Source: Rhodoferax sp. (GTDB lineage: Bacteria > Pseudomonadota > Gammaproteobacteria > Burkholderiales > Burkholderiaceae_C). Taken from it: 64,000 nt of DNA. Of this stretch, positions 18,813 to 28,009 are shown in pieces. The notes beneath the pieces are model-generated. The model saw only the letters and a program-made list of their open reading frames with translations. It was not told where the DNA came from and made no database searches. Within the stretch, counting starts at the first letter, position 1, and each line of letters opens with the position of its first letter. The position numbers were made by a program, and so were the translations under genes. The stretch is from the NCBI GenBank assembly GCA_003133245.1, contig PKWM01000026.1:62001-126000 (forward strand), read 5' to 3'.

Positions 18813-20531
18813 TCAGAACTTTCTGACTTCAATCCCATTCTTCTGCAGCGCGTAGCCCATCTGGCGTGGTGATATCTTGAGAAGGCGTGCCGCCTTGGCC
18901 TGGACCCAGCCGCAACGTTCCATGGCCCATACCAGGCGCTCATGTTCGCCCTGCGGTTTTCCGTTATCGGTCGTCTGCGAGTTGTTCTGTGCTGGCGAAC
19001 TGCCGGTCACGGATGCTTCGCTCGCCAGGGCCGCAGACGCCGGTGCTGAATCATCCGGCGGCGCGATTGCTCCCGCTGCGGTGGTAGCTGGCGGTGCCAT
19101 CGGCACCTCCTTGATCGGGATGTCGGCCAGTCGGGCGGGACGAACGGCATCTATCCGATCAACATGGTGCAGCACCTGGGTCAGGCAGCGATTTTCGGTG
19201 CAGGGGAAGGCGAGTTCGGAAATGACGTCGTCGTGCGCCATGGTGGCGGTACGCTCGACGCAGTTTTCAAGTTCCCGCACGTTACCCGGCCAGTAGCAAC
19301 TGGTCAGTACCCACATCGCAGCAGCGCTGAATTGCGTGTTGCGCGAGTTTTCGCGGTTGAAGCGATCCAGAAAATGATTGGCCATTGCCGGGATGTCTTC
19401 GCGACGCTCACGCAGAGGTGGCAGTTGAATGCAGACCACGTTGATGCGGTAGTAGAGATCGGCGCGGAACTCGCCGACCTGAACCATGTGTTCAAGGTTG
19501 CGGTTGGTGGCCAGAATCAGGCGCACATCCACCTTGACTGACACGTTACCGCCAACGCGTTCAAATTCACGCTCTTGCAGGACACGCAGCAGCTTGGCCT
19601 GAAACGAAGGCGAGATGTCACCAATCTCGTCCAGAAACAGCGTACCGCCATGCGCCAGTTCGAACCGCCCTTTGCGCTGTCCATGGGCACCGGTGAAGGA
19701 GCCTTTCTCGTGGCCAAATAGCTCACTTTCAAGCAGCGACTCGGTCAGCGCGGCACAGTTGACGCAGACAAAAGATTCACGTTTGCGAGGTGAGAGATTG
19801 TGGATGGCACGTGCGATCACCTCCTTGCCAGTGCCGCTCTCACCTCGAAGCAGCACGGTGGTACGGGCCGGTGCAACCTGGTGGACTTGCTCGAACACTT
19901 CCCTCATCGGTGCCGAAACACCGACCACATGGTCAATCTGTTGGTTCGGCTTGAGCGCCTTGTGCATGCGTCTAACCTCTTCCTGCAGATTGTCGTGCGC
20001 CGTGCTGACGCTGCGATGCAATAGAAGTGCCTGCCCCATGAGGGTTGCCACCATCTTCAGTAATTGCAAGTCGTTGGCGAAAGTCCGGCGCTGATCCGGG
20101 TTGAGGGCGTCGACGGCCAGCACGCCCAGAGTGCGACGGTCAGCGCGGATAGGCGTGACGAGCATGGCGACACTAGCGCCCGGTGACTGGTCAGAGCCAC
20201 CCGTACGGTTAAGAAACAGGGGCTCGGCGCGCAAGTCAGGCACCATGACCTGCATGCCGGTAGCGTAAACGCGTCCCACAATACCTTCGCCGGTGTGGAA
20301 CTGCAAGCGCTGCTGTTCTTCGCGTGTCAGGCCGACAGCACACAGTCCGCGCAGCTTGTTCTGGGGCTCGCCGAGTACCACAAAGGCGCGCCGCCAATCA
20401 AAGGCCTGCAGCAAATAGTTCAAAGCCTCGCGAAAAGTCTTGGCAACATCCAGCGATGCCGCCAGGGTCTTGCTGACTTCATAAATCGAATTGAGCTCGC
20501 GTCGAGCATCAATTTCTTGAGTGTTCAACAT
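18813..20531 (-). CDS. nifA: NifA, sigma-54-dependent activator of nif operons
   Basis: This 572-aa protein has an N-terminal GAF domain (about 15-175), an AAA+ domain with Walker A GESGTGKE (230-237), loop 1 GSFTGA (277-282, usually GAFTGA) and Walker B GGTLFLDEI, and a C-terminal helix-turn-helix (ERCGWVQAKAARLLKISPRQ). Cysteines C412, C424, C444 and C449 fit C-x11-C-x19-C-x4-C, the motif of oxygen-sensitive NifA proteins that work without NifL; no nifL is present. A 60-residue Ala/Pro/Ser-rich linker precedes the HTH. It should activate the sigma-54 promoters listed here. No sigma-54 promoter is evident upstream of nifA itself. Confidence 0.97.
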   Translation of the reverse strand: MLNTQEIDARRELNSIYEVSKTLAASLDVAKTFREALNYLLQAFDWRRAFVVLGEPQNKLRGLCAVGLTREEQQRLQFHTGEGIVGRVYATGMQVMVPDLRAEPLFLNRTGGSDQSPGASVAMLVTPIRADRRTLGVLAVDALNPDQRRTFANDLQLLKMVATLMGQALLLHRSVSTAHDNLQEEVRRMHKALKPNQQIDHVVGVSAPMREVFEQVHQVAPARTTVLLRGESGTGKEVIARAIHNLSPRKRESFVCVNCAALTESLLESELFGHEKGSFTGAHGQRKGRFELAHGGTLFLDEIGDISPSFQAKLLRVLQEREFERVGGNVSVKVDVRLILATNRNLEHMVQVGEFRADLYYRINVVCIQLPPLRERREDIPAMANHFLDRFNRENSRNTQFSAAAMWVLTSCYWPGNVRELENCVERTATMAHDDVISELAFPCTENRCLTQVLHHVDRIDAVRPARLADIPIKEVPMAPPATTAAGAIAPPDDSAPASAALASEASVTGSSPAQNNSQTTDNGKPQGEHERLVWAMERCGWVQAKAARLLKISPRQMGYALQKNGIEVRKF

Positions 20532-20811
20532 GTGAAGTCCAGTTTGTTACCACGTTACACCGGCTACGTCGCCTCACCCGCCGCGTCGGATGCCGGCTTG
20601 CACCACAACGGACCAGATTGGTAATACGACAGCCCTTGAACCCGTTAGGCAGCAAGAAGCGGGCCAGCGATGCCGCTGGGGTCGTCCGCCAGCTTTTCGT
20701 CCAAGCCTTGTTTCCGACAAACAAGACAGGATTTCGCCAAAAACCCGGCAGCTATGCGCACAAAAGCAACAAAAGACCTGCAAGAAGCGCTGATTCACAC
20801 AGCAAAACACA

Positions 20812-20827
20812 TGGCACCGAAATTGCA
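20812..20827 (+). promoter_or_regulatory. Sigma-54 promoter of the isc-like operon
   Basis: TGGCACCGAAATTGCA is a full match to TGGCAC-N5-TTGCA, ending 31 nt before the ATG at 20859. The 20532-20858 intergenic region otherwise shows no gene. I found no exact TGT-N10-ACA site there; the nearest resemblance near 20537 has 9-nt spacing. Confidence 0.88.
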
Positions 20828-20858
20828 GATATGTGGTCATTGAATTCGGAGAATCGAT

Positions 20859-21293
20859 ATGGCCTACAGCGGCAAAGTCATTGACCACTACGAAAACCCG
20901 CGCAATGTTGGTGCTTTTGATGCTGACGACGACAGCATCGGCACCGGCATGGTGGGCGCGCCCGCTTGTGGCGATGTGATGCGACTACAGATTCGCGTCA
21001 ACGCGCAGGGCTTGATAGAGGACGCCAAATTCAAGACCTACGGTTGCGGATCGGCCATTGCATCGAGTTCGTTGGTCACCGAATGGGTGCGCGGTCTCAC
21101 GCTGGACGAAGCACTGGCGATCGAGAACTCCGAAATCGCTGAAGAACTGGCTCTGCCGCCGGTGAAGATTCACTGTTCGATCCTGGCTGAGGACGCGATC
21201 AAGGCGGCCGTGGCCGACTACCGGGCGCGCCACCCCTCTGAACCTGGCTCGGTACTCTGTGAGCAGGTGATCTGCGGAACTGCGACAGCTTGA
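20859..21293 (+). CDS. IscU/NifU N-terminal-type Fe-S scaffold
   Basis: This 144-aa protein begins MAYSGKVIDHYENPRNVG, the IscU/NifU-N fold. The three cluster cysteines lie in GAPACGDVMRL, YGCGSAIASSS and KIHCSILAEDAIKAA. It lacks the ferredoxin-like and C-terminal Nfu domains of full NifU, so it is an IscU-size scaffold with a NifU-like tail (YRARHPSEPGSVLCEQ). It assembles [2Fe-2S] and [4Fe-4S] clusters with a cysteine desulfurase, but no nifS or iscS is in this window. The upstream sigma-54 promoter puts it under nif control. Confidence 0.9.
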   Translation: MAYSGKVIDHYENPRNVGAFDADDDSIGTGMVGAPACGDVMRLQIRVNAQGLIEDAKFKTYGCGSAIASSSLVTEWVRGLTLDEALAIENSEIAEELALPPVKIHCSILAEDAIKAAVADYRARHPSEPGSVLCEQVICGTATA

Positions 21294-21340
21294 ACCATAA
21301 CTCCAAAACTTGACAAATACATCTAGCGAAAGAACTCAAA

Positions 21341-21718
21341 ATGCAAGCCTCTCTTTCTGAACCGAACCCTGAACAGCAGGGCTTCATGTCGAGCCAGCTC
21401 GAATTCACCGTGCAAGCCGCCGCCAAGGTGGCCGAGCTGCTTCTGGAGGAGGGCAATCCGAACCTCAGGCTGCGGCTCTACGTCACGGGTGGGGGCTGCT
21501 CGGGCTTTCAGTATGGTTTTGCCTTTGACGACCAGATCGCAGAGGACGACACACAGGTCGTCACCGGGGGTGTTGCGCTGGTGGTGGACGCCATGAGTCA
21601 GCAGTACGTGCTGGGGGCACGCGTGGACTTCGAGGACGGTCTGGAAGGCGCGCGTTTCGTCATTCACAACCCCAATGCGCAGACCACCTGTGGTTGCGGC
21701 AGTTCATTTTCTGTTTGA
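21341..21718 (+). CDS. ErpA-like A-type Fe-S carrier
   Basis: This 125-aa protein has the A-type carrier fold ([20 protein letters not shown]), the first cysteine in [16 protein letters not shown], and the pair in [11 protein letters not shown] at the C-terminus. The wording is closer to ErpA than IscA. It carries [Fe-S] clusters from the scaffold to targets. It follows the IscU-like gene by 47 nt. An internal Met at residue 16 (MSSQLEF) could be an alternative start, which would remove an unusual 15-residue lead. Confidence 0.88.
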   Translation: MQASLSEPNPEQQGFMSSQLEFTVQAAAKVAELLLEEGNPNLRLRLYVTGGGCSGFQYGFAFDDQIAEDDTQVVTGGVALVVDAMSQQYVLGARVDFEDGLEGARFVIHNPNAQTTCGCGSSFSV

Positions 21719-21729
21719 AAGTCGAAATC

Positions 21730-22053
21730 ATGAGTGTTTCCCTGACTCCTGCAGCCGCCTGTCATGTCGCGAAATCACTGGTCAAACGCGGCAGCGGTAT
21801 TGGTCTGCGCCTGGCGGTCAAGACCAGCGGCTGTTCCGGCTTTGCCTACGCGCTCGAATTCGTCGATAGAGTCAACGCCGACGATGAATGTTTTGAAACG
21901 AATGGCATGAAAGTCATCGTCGATTCGCGCAGCCTGGGCATGCTGGCCGGTACCGAACTCGACTTTGTGCGTGAAGGTCTTAACGAAGGCTTCAAATTCA
22001 ACAACCCGAACGCCAAAGCCAATTGCGGTTGCGGCGAGAGCTTCGCAGTCTAG
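21730..22053 (+). CDS. iscA: IscA, A-type Fe-S carrier
   Basis: This 107-aa protein reads [20 protein letters not shown], then [16 protein letters not shown] and [11 protein letters not shown], the three-cysteine IscA signature. It is the second A-type carrier in this operon, 11 nt after the ErpA-like gene and 4 nt before hscA. ATG 21730 has a weak ribosome site (GAAA), consistent with translational coupling. Confidence 0.92.
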   Translation: MSVSLTPAAACHVAKSLVKRGSGIGLRLAVKTSGCSGFAYALEFVDRVNADDECFETNGMKVIVDSRSLGMLAGTELDFVREGLNEGFKFNNPNAKANCGCGESFAV

Positions 22054-22057
22054 GCGT

Positions 22058-23932
22058 ATGGCCCTACTGCAAATCGCCGAGCCGGGTCAAAGCGCTGCGC
22101 CGCACCAGCACCGGCTGGCCGCCGGCATTGACCTGGGCACCACCAATTCGCTGATTGCGACAGTGCAAAGCGCCGTCCCGCGTGCGCTGGCGGATGAAGA
22201 AGGCATCATGCTGTTGCCATCGGTGGTGCGCTACCTGCCAGGCAACGGCGTGGTGGTGGGACGTGAAGCGCAGCACAGTCAGGCCGAAGATCCTGAAAAC
22301 ACCATTGTGTCGGTCAAGCGTTTCATGGGGCGCAGCCTGTCGGACCTGAAGGACGCAACGGGTCTGCCCTACCGCTTTACCGACGCGCCGGGCATGGTTG
22401 GCATCTCGACCGTTTCAGGCGAGCGCTCGCCGGTGCAGGTGTCGGCAGAAATTCTGACTGCCTTGCGCGAACGAGCAGAAACTTCGCTGGGCGGCCCACT
22501 GGCAGGCGTTGTGATCACCGTACCAGCATACTTTGATGACGCGCAGCGCCAGGCAACCAAGGATGCGGCGCGGCTGGCCGGTCTTAACGTTCTGCGCCTG
22601 CTCAACGAGCCCACCGCCGCCGCCATCGCCTATGGACTGGACAAGGCAGCTGAAGGAACCTTTGCAATTTACGACCTGGGCGGTGGCACTTTCGATATCT
22701 CCATCCTGCGTCTCACCCAGGGCGTGTTCGAGGTGCTGGCAACCGGCGGCGACTCCGCACTCGGTGGCGATGATTTCGATCACCTGATTGCGCAGTGGTT
22801 CTGCGCGCGGCATGGCATCACCGGTCTGGCCGCTTTGCCGCCGACCTCGCAACGCAGCTTGCTGAGCACGGCCCGCACGGCTAAGGAAACACTGTCGCAG
22901 CACGAGTCGGCGCCACTGACTCTGTCCCTGGCTGATGGTCCGACTCTGCTCAGCACGCTGACGCGGGCGAAGTTTGCCGAATTCGGTGCCGCGCTGATCG
23001 CGCGCACCCTCGCCGCCACGCGGCGCGCGTTGCGCGATGCAAAATTAACCATCACCGACATGACCGGCGTGGTGCTGGTGGGCGGCTCGACCCGCATGCC
23101 GATCGTGCGCGATATGGTGCGTCAATTGTTTGGCCGCGAGCCGCTCGTTGATATTGACCCGGACCAAGTGGTTGCACTGGGTGCTGCCCTACAGGCCAAC
23201 GTGCTGGCTGGCAACAGCAGTGGCGACGAATGGTTGCTGCTCGATGTCTGCCCGCTGTCACTAGGTATCGAAACCATGGGCGGACTGGTGGAGAAGATCA
23301 TTGCGCGCAACTCCACCCTGCCGATCGCGCGCGCGCAGGAATTCACCACCTTCAAGGACGGCCAAACCGCGATGTCTTTGCACGTGGTGCAGGGCGAGCG
23401 TGAAACAGTGGCCCATTGTCGTTCGCTGGCGCGCTTTGAGCTGCGCGGCATCCCCGCCGCGGTGGCGGGGTCGGTGCACATTCGGGTCAGTTTTCAGATC
23501 GATGCCGACGGTTTGCTGTCGGTCAGCGCGCGCGAACAAACCAGCGGCATTGAAGCCCACGTCGAAGTCAAGCCGGCGTACGGTCTGGCCGACAGCCAGA
23601 TCGCGGCCATGCTGCAAGAGGCCATCGGTGCGTCCAAAACAGACATGCTGCTGCGCTCCTTGCGCGAAGCGCAAGTTGATGCGAGGCGCATGCTCGATGC
23701 CACCGAATCGGCCCTGGCCGAGGATGCCGCACTGTTGTCGCCTCCCGAACTGACAGCGATCCGCCAGGCTATGTTCAGGGTTGGCGACATGCTGGAAACC
23801 GAAGCGCCGCTGCCTGAGTTGCGCTCCGCCACCGCTGCGCTCTCCAGCGCCACCGATGAATTCGCGGCCCAGCGCATGAATGTGTCCATTCACAAGGCGC
23901 TTGCCGGACGCGCCATGGACAGCCTGGTGTAG
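22058..23932 (+). CDS. hscA: HscA, Hsp70-class chaperone for Fe-S cluster transfer
   Basis: This 624-aa protein has the Hsp70 ATPase signatures [30 protein letters not shown] and [17 protein letters not shown], and a substrate domain with [17 protein letters not shown]. Its length and the [13 protein letters not shown] segment fit HscA more than DnaK. HscA releases the cluster from IscU by recognising its LPPVK loop, and the scaffold upstream indeed has ALPPVKIHC. The co-chaperone gene hscB, usually adjacent, is absent here. The frame extends upstream to 21965 inside iscA, but ATG 22058 is the natural start. Confidence 0.93.
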   Translation: MALLQIAEPGQSAAPHQHRLAAGIDLGTTNSLIATVQSAVPRALADEEGIMLLPSVVRYLPGNGVVVGREAQHSQAEDPENTIVSVKRFMGRSLSDLKDATGLPYRFTDAPGMVGISTVSGERSPVQVSAEILTALRERAETSLGGPLAGVVITVPAYFDDAQRQATKDAARLAGLNVLRLLNEPTAAAIAYGLDKAAEGTFAIYDLGGGTFDISILRLTQGVFEVLATGGDSALGGDDFDHLIAQWFCARHGITGLAALPPTSQRSLLSTARTAKETLSQHESAPLTLSLADGPTLLSTLTRAKFAEFGAALIARTLAATRRALRDAKLTITDMTGVVLVGGSTRMPIVRDMVRQLFGREPLVDIDPDQVVALGAALQANVLAGNSSGDEWLLLDVCPLSLGIETMGGLVEKIIARNSTLPIARAQEFTTFKDGQTAMSLHVVQGERETVAHCRSLARFELRGIPAAVAGSVHIRVSFQIDADGLLSVSAREQTSGIEAHVEVKPAYGLADSQIAAMLQEAIGASKTDMLLRSLREAQVDARRMLDATESALAEDAALLSPPELTAIRQAMFRVGDMLETEAPLPELRSATAALSSATDEFAAQRMNVSIHKALAGRAMDSLV

Positions 23933-23940
23933 GCAGCCAC

Positions 23941-24276
23941 GTGCCGACCATTCATCTGTTGCCGCACCCTGAGTTGTCTGCGCACGGACGCAGCCTCGAA
24001 GTCCGGCGCGGCACCTCGCTGTGCAAGAGCTTGCTGACGGCGGGCATCGCCATCGAACAGGCCTGCGAAATGGTGGCGGCGTGTTCCATCCGCCATATCT
24101 ACGTGCGCGAGGGCGGTGACTCGCTGGCACAACCCGATGACGAAGAAAACGACCAGCTGGACCATGTTTGGGGCCTGGAGTCGCAGTCGCGCGTGGCCTT
24201 CTGCGTCAAGCTGCGCGATGCTGACATCACCGTTGAATTCCCGCGGCACACGCGCAATCATGCACGGCAGCATTGA
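23941..24276 (+). CDS. fdx: ISC-type [2Fe-2S] ferredoxin lacking two of four cluster ligands
   Basis: This 111-aa protein aligns end to end with ISC ferredoxin (PTIHLLPHPELSAHGRSLEV; DHVWGLESQSRV; VEFPRHTRNHARQH) and uses a GTG start 8 nt after hscA. As I remember E. coli Fdx, the ligands are C42, C48, C51 and C87. Here C42 (QACEM) and C48 (AACSI) remain, position 51 is Arg, and position 87 is Phe with a Cys at 88. It therefore cannot bind a [2Fe-2S] cluster in the usual way. The frame is intact, so it may have a changed role or be in early decay. It ends the isc-like operon. Confidence 0.85.
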   Translation: MPTIHLLPHPELSAHGRSLEVRRGTSLCKSLLTAGIAIEQACEMVAACSIRHIYVREGGDSLAQPDDEENDQLDHVWGLESQSRVAFCVKLRDADITVEFPRHTRNHARQH

Positions 24277-24319
24277 GACCGTCGGCAACGGCGAAACCCA
24301 GCAAAAACCCGTTGCTCTC

Positions 24320-24335
24320 TGTCCGAAACAACACA
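24320..24335. promoter_or_regulatory. NifA upstream activating sequence of the nifV operon
   Basis: TGT-CCGAAACAAC-ACA is an exact TGT-N10-ACA site centred about 110 nt upstream of the -24 box at 24439. Confidence 0.78.
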
Positions 24336-24438
24336 TTTCCGACAACGATAAAGAAGGCTAATCGAAGCGGTCAGTCCTAGACCCGACAAACCTGCCGCCT
24401 CGTTGGTTCTCACTGTGTGTAAATACTACAAAGACAGA

Positions 24439-24454
24439 TGGCATGCACCTTGCA
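24439..24454 (+). promoter_or_regulatory. Sigma-54 promoter of nifV-nifW-fixABCX
   Basis: TGGCATGCACCTTGCA fits TGGCAY-N5-TTGCA with correct spacing, 27 nt before the nifV ATG. Confidence 0.85.
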
Positions 24455-24481
24455 ATAGAGAGATGCAAAGGACGCCGCACC

Positions 24482-25675
24482 ATGTCACTCAATCTCATCA
24501 TCAACGACACCACTCTACGCGACGGCGAGCAGACCGCCGGGGTGGCCTTCACCGTCGCTGAGAAGTGCGCTATTGCCAGTGCGCTGGCGGCCGCCGGTGT
24601 GCCGGAAATGGAGATCGGCATCCCGGCCATGGGCGAGGAAGAGATTGCCTGCATCAATGCGATTGCGGCACTTGGGTTGCCCGCCGCATTGATGGTCTGG
24701 GGCCGCCTGACCGATGGCGACTTGACTAGTGCGTTGCGCTGCCAGGCCGCCATCATTCATCTCTCGATTCCGGTGTCGGACATTCACCTGCAACACAAGC
24801 TGCGCCAAACACGCGAATGGGTGCTGACGCAGGTCACACGTGTGATTGAAGCAGCCGTGGCCAGCGGCCGAAAAATCACGCTCGGTGCCGAAGATGCGTC
24901 ACGCGCTGATACTGACTTTCTAGCCCAAGTGGCGCAACGTGCCCAGGCCTGCGGCGCCCACCGCATTCGCTTTGCCGACACGCTGGGAGTGCTGGACTCC
25001 TTCACCACCTATGAAGCGATTGCGAGACTGCGCGATGCGGTCGACATCGATATTGAAATCCACGCCCACAATGATTTGGGGATGGCGACTGCCAACACCT
25101 TGGCGGCACTGCGCGCCGGTGCCACACACGCCAACACCACGGTCAACGGCTTGGGTGAGCGTGCCGGCAATGCGGCGTTGGAAGAGGTGGTGATGGGTGT
25201 CCGGCACCTGCATCACGCCGACACCGGCGTGGACACGCAAGCGCTGGTCGCCATCTCGCACCTGGTGGCGCGAGCCTCCGGACGCCCGGTTGCGTTCAAC
25301 AAAAGCATCGTCGGCGACGCGGTGTTCACGCATGAGTCGGGCATTCACATCGATGGTCTGTTGAAAAACGCATCGACCTATGAAAGTTTCGATCCCGCTG
25401 AACTTGGTCGTCATCGCAGTACGGTGCTGGGCAAACATTCCGGCTCGCAGGCGGTGCGTCAAGCCTACAAACTGCTGGGCGTGGCGCTTGGTGAAGGCGG
25501 CCTCACCGGTCGTCTTCTCACCCGCATTCGCGACCACGCGATGTGCGTCAAACAGGAACCGACCACGGAGGACTTGCGGCGGTTTCTGCGTGAATCGCAG
25601 CCCCCTTCAGGGCAGCGGGGCGTCTGCGAACAGGCATTCCACAGTTCCTTTCTTCAACCTTTGACCATGATGTGA
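24482..25675 (+). CDS. nifV: NifV, homocitrate synthase
   Basis: This 397-aa TIM-barrel enzyme has [20 protein letters not shown] at the start, [16 protein letters not shown] for the metal-binding histidines and [19 protein letters not shown], typical of the isopropylmalate/homocitrate synthase family and of NifV. It condenses 2-oxoglutarate with acetyl-CoA to homocitrate, the organic ligand of FeMo-cofactor. ATG 24482 is used; the upstream in-frame ATG at 24443 lies inside the sigma-54 promoter. The C-terminus is a little longer than usual ([11 protein letters not shown]). It ends 6 nt before nifW. Confidence 0.95.
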   Translation: MSLNLIINDTTLRDGEQTAGVAFTVAEKCAIASALAAAGVPEMEIGIPAMGEEEIACINAIAALGLPAALMVWGRLTDGDLTSALRCQAAIIHLSIPVSDIHLQHKLRQTREWVLTQVTRVIEAAVASGRKITLGAEDASRADTDFLAQVAQRAQACGAHRIRFADTLGVLDSFTTYEAIARLRDAVDIDIEIHAHNDLGMATANTLAALRAGATHANTTVNGLGERAGNAALEEVVMGVRHLHHADTGVDTQALVAISHLVARASGRPVAFNKSIVGDAVFTHESGIHIDGLLKNASTYESFDPAELGRHRSTVLGKHSGSQAVRQAYKLLGVALGEGGLTGRLLTRIRDHAMCVKQEPTTEDLRRFLRESQPPSGQRGVCEQAFHSSFLQPLTMM

Positions 25676-25681
25676 GCCCCG

Positions 25682-26020
25682 ATGGAAAACTTCCTTCAAC
25701 AACTCAAGGCCTTGTCCACAGCCGAAGATTTCCTGCAGTTCTTTGGCGTGTCGTTCAATCAAAAAGTGGTCGACGTCAGTCGGCTACACATCCTCAAACG
25801 CTTCTACCAGTACATCCGTCAACAGAACTTGATGGCGCAGACGGACGAGCCCAGGCTGTACACCTTGTATCGCGAACAGTTGGTACGTGCCTACTCGGAT
25901 TTCGTCACTTCGACACCGGCGCAAGAAAAAGTATTCAAGGTGTTCCAGGACACCCTTGGTCGCCAGCATGTGTCGCTCGACAGCCTGCGGGCGTCGCTGC
26001 CGCAGCGCGCCGTCGCTTGA
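25682..26020 (+). CDS. nifW: NifW, nitrogenase-stabilising protein
   Basis: This 112-aa protein (ENFLQQLKALSTAEDFLQFF; DVSRLHILKRFYQYI; YREQLVRAYSDFVTS) is a clear NifW. NifW protects the MoFe protein against oxygen or helps its maturation. It lies between nifV (6 nt) and fixA (11 nt) in one transcript. The tail (DSLRASLPQRAVA) is typical. Confidence 0.94.
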   Translation: MENFLQQLKALSTAEDFLQFFGVSFNQKVVDVSRLHILKRFYQYIRQQNLMAQTDEPRLYTLYREQLVRAYSDFVTSTPAQEKVFKVFQDTLGRQHVSLDSLRASLPQRAVA

Positions 26021-26031
26021 AAGGAGTTGGC

Positions 26032-26880
26032 ATGCACATCGTCGTTTGTATCAAGCAGGTTCCGGACTCGGCACAGATTCGCGTGCACCCGGTCACCAAC
26101 ACCATCATGCGCCAGGGCGTACCGGCCATCGTCAACCCCTACGACTTGTTTTCGCTGGAAGAAGCACTGCGACTGAAAGACAAGTTCGGCGGCAAGGTCA
26201 CCATATTGTGCATGGGGCCACCGCAAGCCGAGGAAGCGCTGCGCAAGTGCATCAGCTTTGGCGCTGACGATGCCGTGCTGGTGACCGACCGTGCCTTTGC
26301 CGGTGCCGACACTCTTGCCACCTCCTATGCGTTAGCTGCAGGTATACGCCAAATCGCCAGCGAGCAGTCGGTGGACATTGTCTTCACTGGCAAGCAGACG
26401 ATTGACGGCGATACGGCGCAGGTCGGCCCCGGCATTGCCAAGCGCATGGGCCTGCAACTGCTGACCTATGTCTCGCGCATCGTTGTAACCGATCTGGAGA
26501 AACGCACGATCACTGTAGAGCGCCGCGCCGAAGGTGGTGTGCAGGTGCTCAAAACGGCTTTGCCGTGTCTGATCACCATGCTTGAAAACACCAACGAGAT
26601 GCGCTTTGCCGCGCTGCCTGCAATGATCCATGCCGCTGCCTACCCGGTGCGCAAGTGGAGCAAGGAACAAGCCGGCATTGAAGACATCGGCAAGATTGGC
26701 CTTAAGGGATCGCCCACTGTGGTGAGCAAAGTCTTTGGTCCGACCCCACGCAGCGAGAAGGTCGAAATGTTAGACCTCGAAACGTCAAGTCTACGCGACC
26801 TTTCGCTCAACCTGTTGCAGAAGATTTTCACGCGCCATCCGACGCTGGAAGCAGACTTGCTGATGAAGGAACTGACATGA
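26032..26880 (+). CDS. fixA: FixA, electron-transfer flavoprotein beta subunit
   Basis: This 282-aa ETF beta-type protein starts HIVVCIKQVPDSAQIRVHP and contains KQTIDGDTAQVGPGIAKRMG. With FixB it forms the flavin module of the FixABCX complex, which bifurcates electrons from NADH to quinone and to a low-potential ferredoxin or flavodoxin for NifH. ATG 26032 has AAGGAG at ideal distance; the frame is open upstream across nifW, but that part has no meaning. Its stop overlaps fixB (ATGA). Confidence 0.95.
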   Translation: MHIVVCIKQVPDSAQIRVHPVTNTIMRQGVPAIVNPYDLFSLEEALRLKDKFGGKVTILCMGPPQAEEALRKCISFGADDAVLVTDRAFAGADTLATSYALAAGIRQIASEQSVDIVFTGKQTIDGDTAQVGPGIAKRMGLQLLTYVSRIVVTDLEKRTITVERRAEGGVQVLKTALPCLITMLENTNEMRFAALPAMIHAAAYPVRKWSKEQAGIEDIGKIGLKGSPTVVSKVFGPTPRSEKVEMLDLETSSLRDLSLNLLQKIFTRHPTLEADLLMKELT

Positions 26881-27998
26881 GTGAAACCTCCGGCTCAACT
26901 GCGCCAGCTGCGGCGCCGGTGAAGCGAGCGGCGGGACGCGGCCGCAGTGTGGAACTGTCAGAGGAACTCAAAGCCTACCAGGGCGTCTGGGTCTTTGTTG
27001 AACATGATCTCGGCCATGTGCACAGCGTGTCCTGGGAACTGGTGGGCGAAGCACGAAAGCTGGCCGACAAACTGGGGTGCCAGGTCAGCGCACTGCTGCT
27101 CGGTGGACCTGAGGAAGAGCTGGAAAAGTTTGCCGCCGAGGCTTTCACCTTTGGCGCCGACAAGGCCTACATCATGAAGGACCCGGTCCTCAAGGGCTAC
27201 CGCAACGAACCCTTTACCAAGGGACTGACCGACCTGGTCAACAAGTACCAGCCCGAGATTTTGCTGTTGGGTGCCACGTCGATGGGTCGGGACCTGGCCG
27301 GTTCGGTGGCGACCACCTTGCAGACCGGACTGACGGCCGACTGTACCGAGCTCAGAATCGACCCGGCATCCCATGCGCTGGCAGCCACCCGTCCGACCTT
27401 TGGTGGATCGCTCTACTGCACCATCATGACGCTTGCCTATCGCCCGCAGATGGCCACCGTGCGCCCGCGTGTGATGCTGATGCCGCCGTCGGACGCCAGC
27501 CGCAGCGGTGAGATCGTCCACGACACGCTCGGCATGGTGGAAACGCAAATCGTGACCAAGCTGCTGGACTTCATCGCTGATGCCCACAGCAACAAAATCA
27601 ACCTACCCTATGCCGACGTCATCGTCACTGGCGGCAAAGGCCTGAAGACGCCGGAGAATTTCAGGCTGGTGTTCGAGCTGGCACGCGTGCTCGGTGGCGA
27701 GGTCGGTGCGACGCGCCCCTGCGTGCAGGCCGGCTGGGTCGAAGCGGAGCGTCAGGTAGGGCAGACCGGCAAGACGGTGCGGCCCAAGCTCTATATCGCC
27801 GCCGGTGTCTCCGGCGCGATTCAGCACCGTGTCGGCATGGAGGCCTCGGACGTCATCGTGGCCATTAACACCGACGCCAACGCGCCCATCTTCGAAGTTG
27901 CGCATTACGGCATCGTCGGCAACGCGATGCAGATACTGCCCGCGCTGACACAAGCCTTCGCCGCCCATCTGGCGCTGCGTAGTCGGCAAGTGGCTTAA
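26877..27998 (+). CDS. fixB: FixB, electron-transfer flavoprotein alpha subunit
   Basis: This 373-aa ETF alpha-type protein has the FAD-binding C-terminal part (GAIQHRVGMEASDVIVAINT, ANAPIFEVAHYGIVGNAMQI) and the domain I start QGVWVFVEHDLGHVHSVSWE. A 20-residue Ala/Arg-rich N-terminal lead (SGSTAPAAAPVKRAAGRGR) precedes it. It partners FixA. It overlaps fixA by 4 nt and ends 11 nt before fixC. Confidence 0.95.
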   Translation: MSETSGSTAPAAAPVKRAAGRGRSVELSEELKAYQGVWVFVEHDLGHVHSVSWELVGEARKLADKLGCQVSALLLGGPEEELEKFAAEAFTFGADKAYIMKDPVLKGYRNEPFTKGLTDLVNKYQPEILLLGATSMGRDLAGSVATTLQTGLTADCTELRIDPASHALAATRPTFGGSLYCTIMTLAYRPQMATVRPRVMLMPPSDASRSGEIVHDTLGMVETQIVTKLLDFIADAHSNKINLPYADVIVTGGKGLKTPENFRLVFELARVLGGEVGATRPCVQAGWVEAERQVGQTGKTVRPKLYIAAGVSGAIQHRVGMEASDVIVAINTDANAPIFEVAHYGIVGNAMQILPALTQAFAAHLALRSRQVA

Positions 27999-28009
27999 AG
28001 GAGAGCGTG

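Noticed and set aside
21965-22057. Upstream extension of hscA inside iscA
   Set aside because: Encodes no HscA-like sequence; ATG 22058 is adjacent to the iscA stop and gives the normal length.
25672-26031. Long N-terminal extension of fixA across nifW
   Set aside because: NifW occupies this DNA in another frame, and fixA has its own strong ribosome site at 26032.
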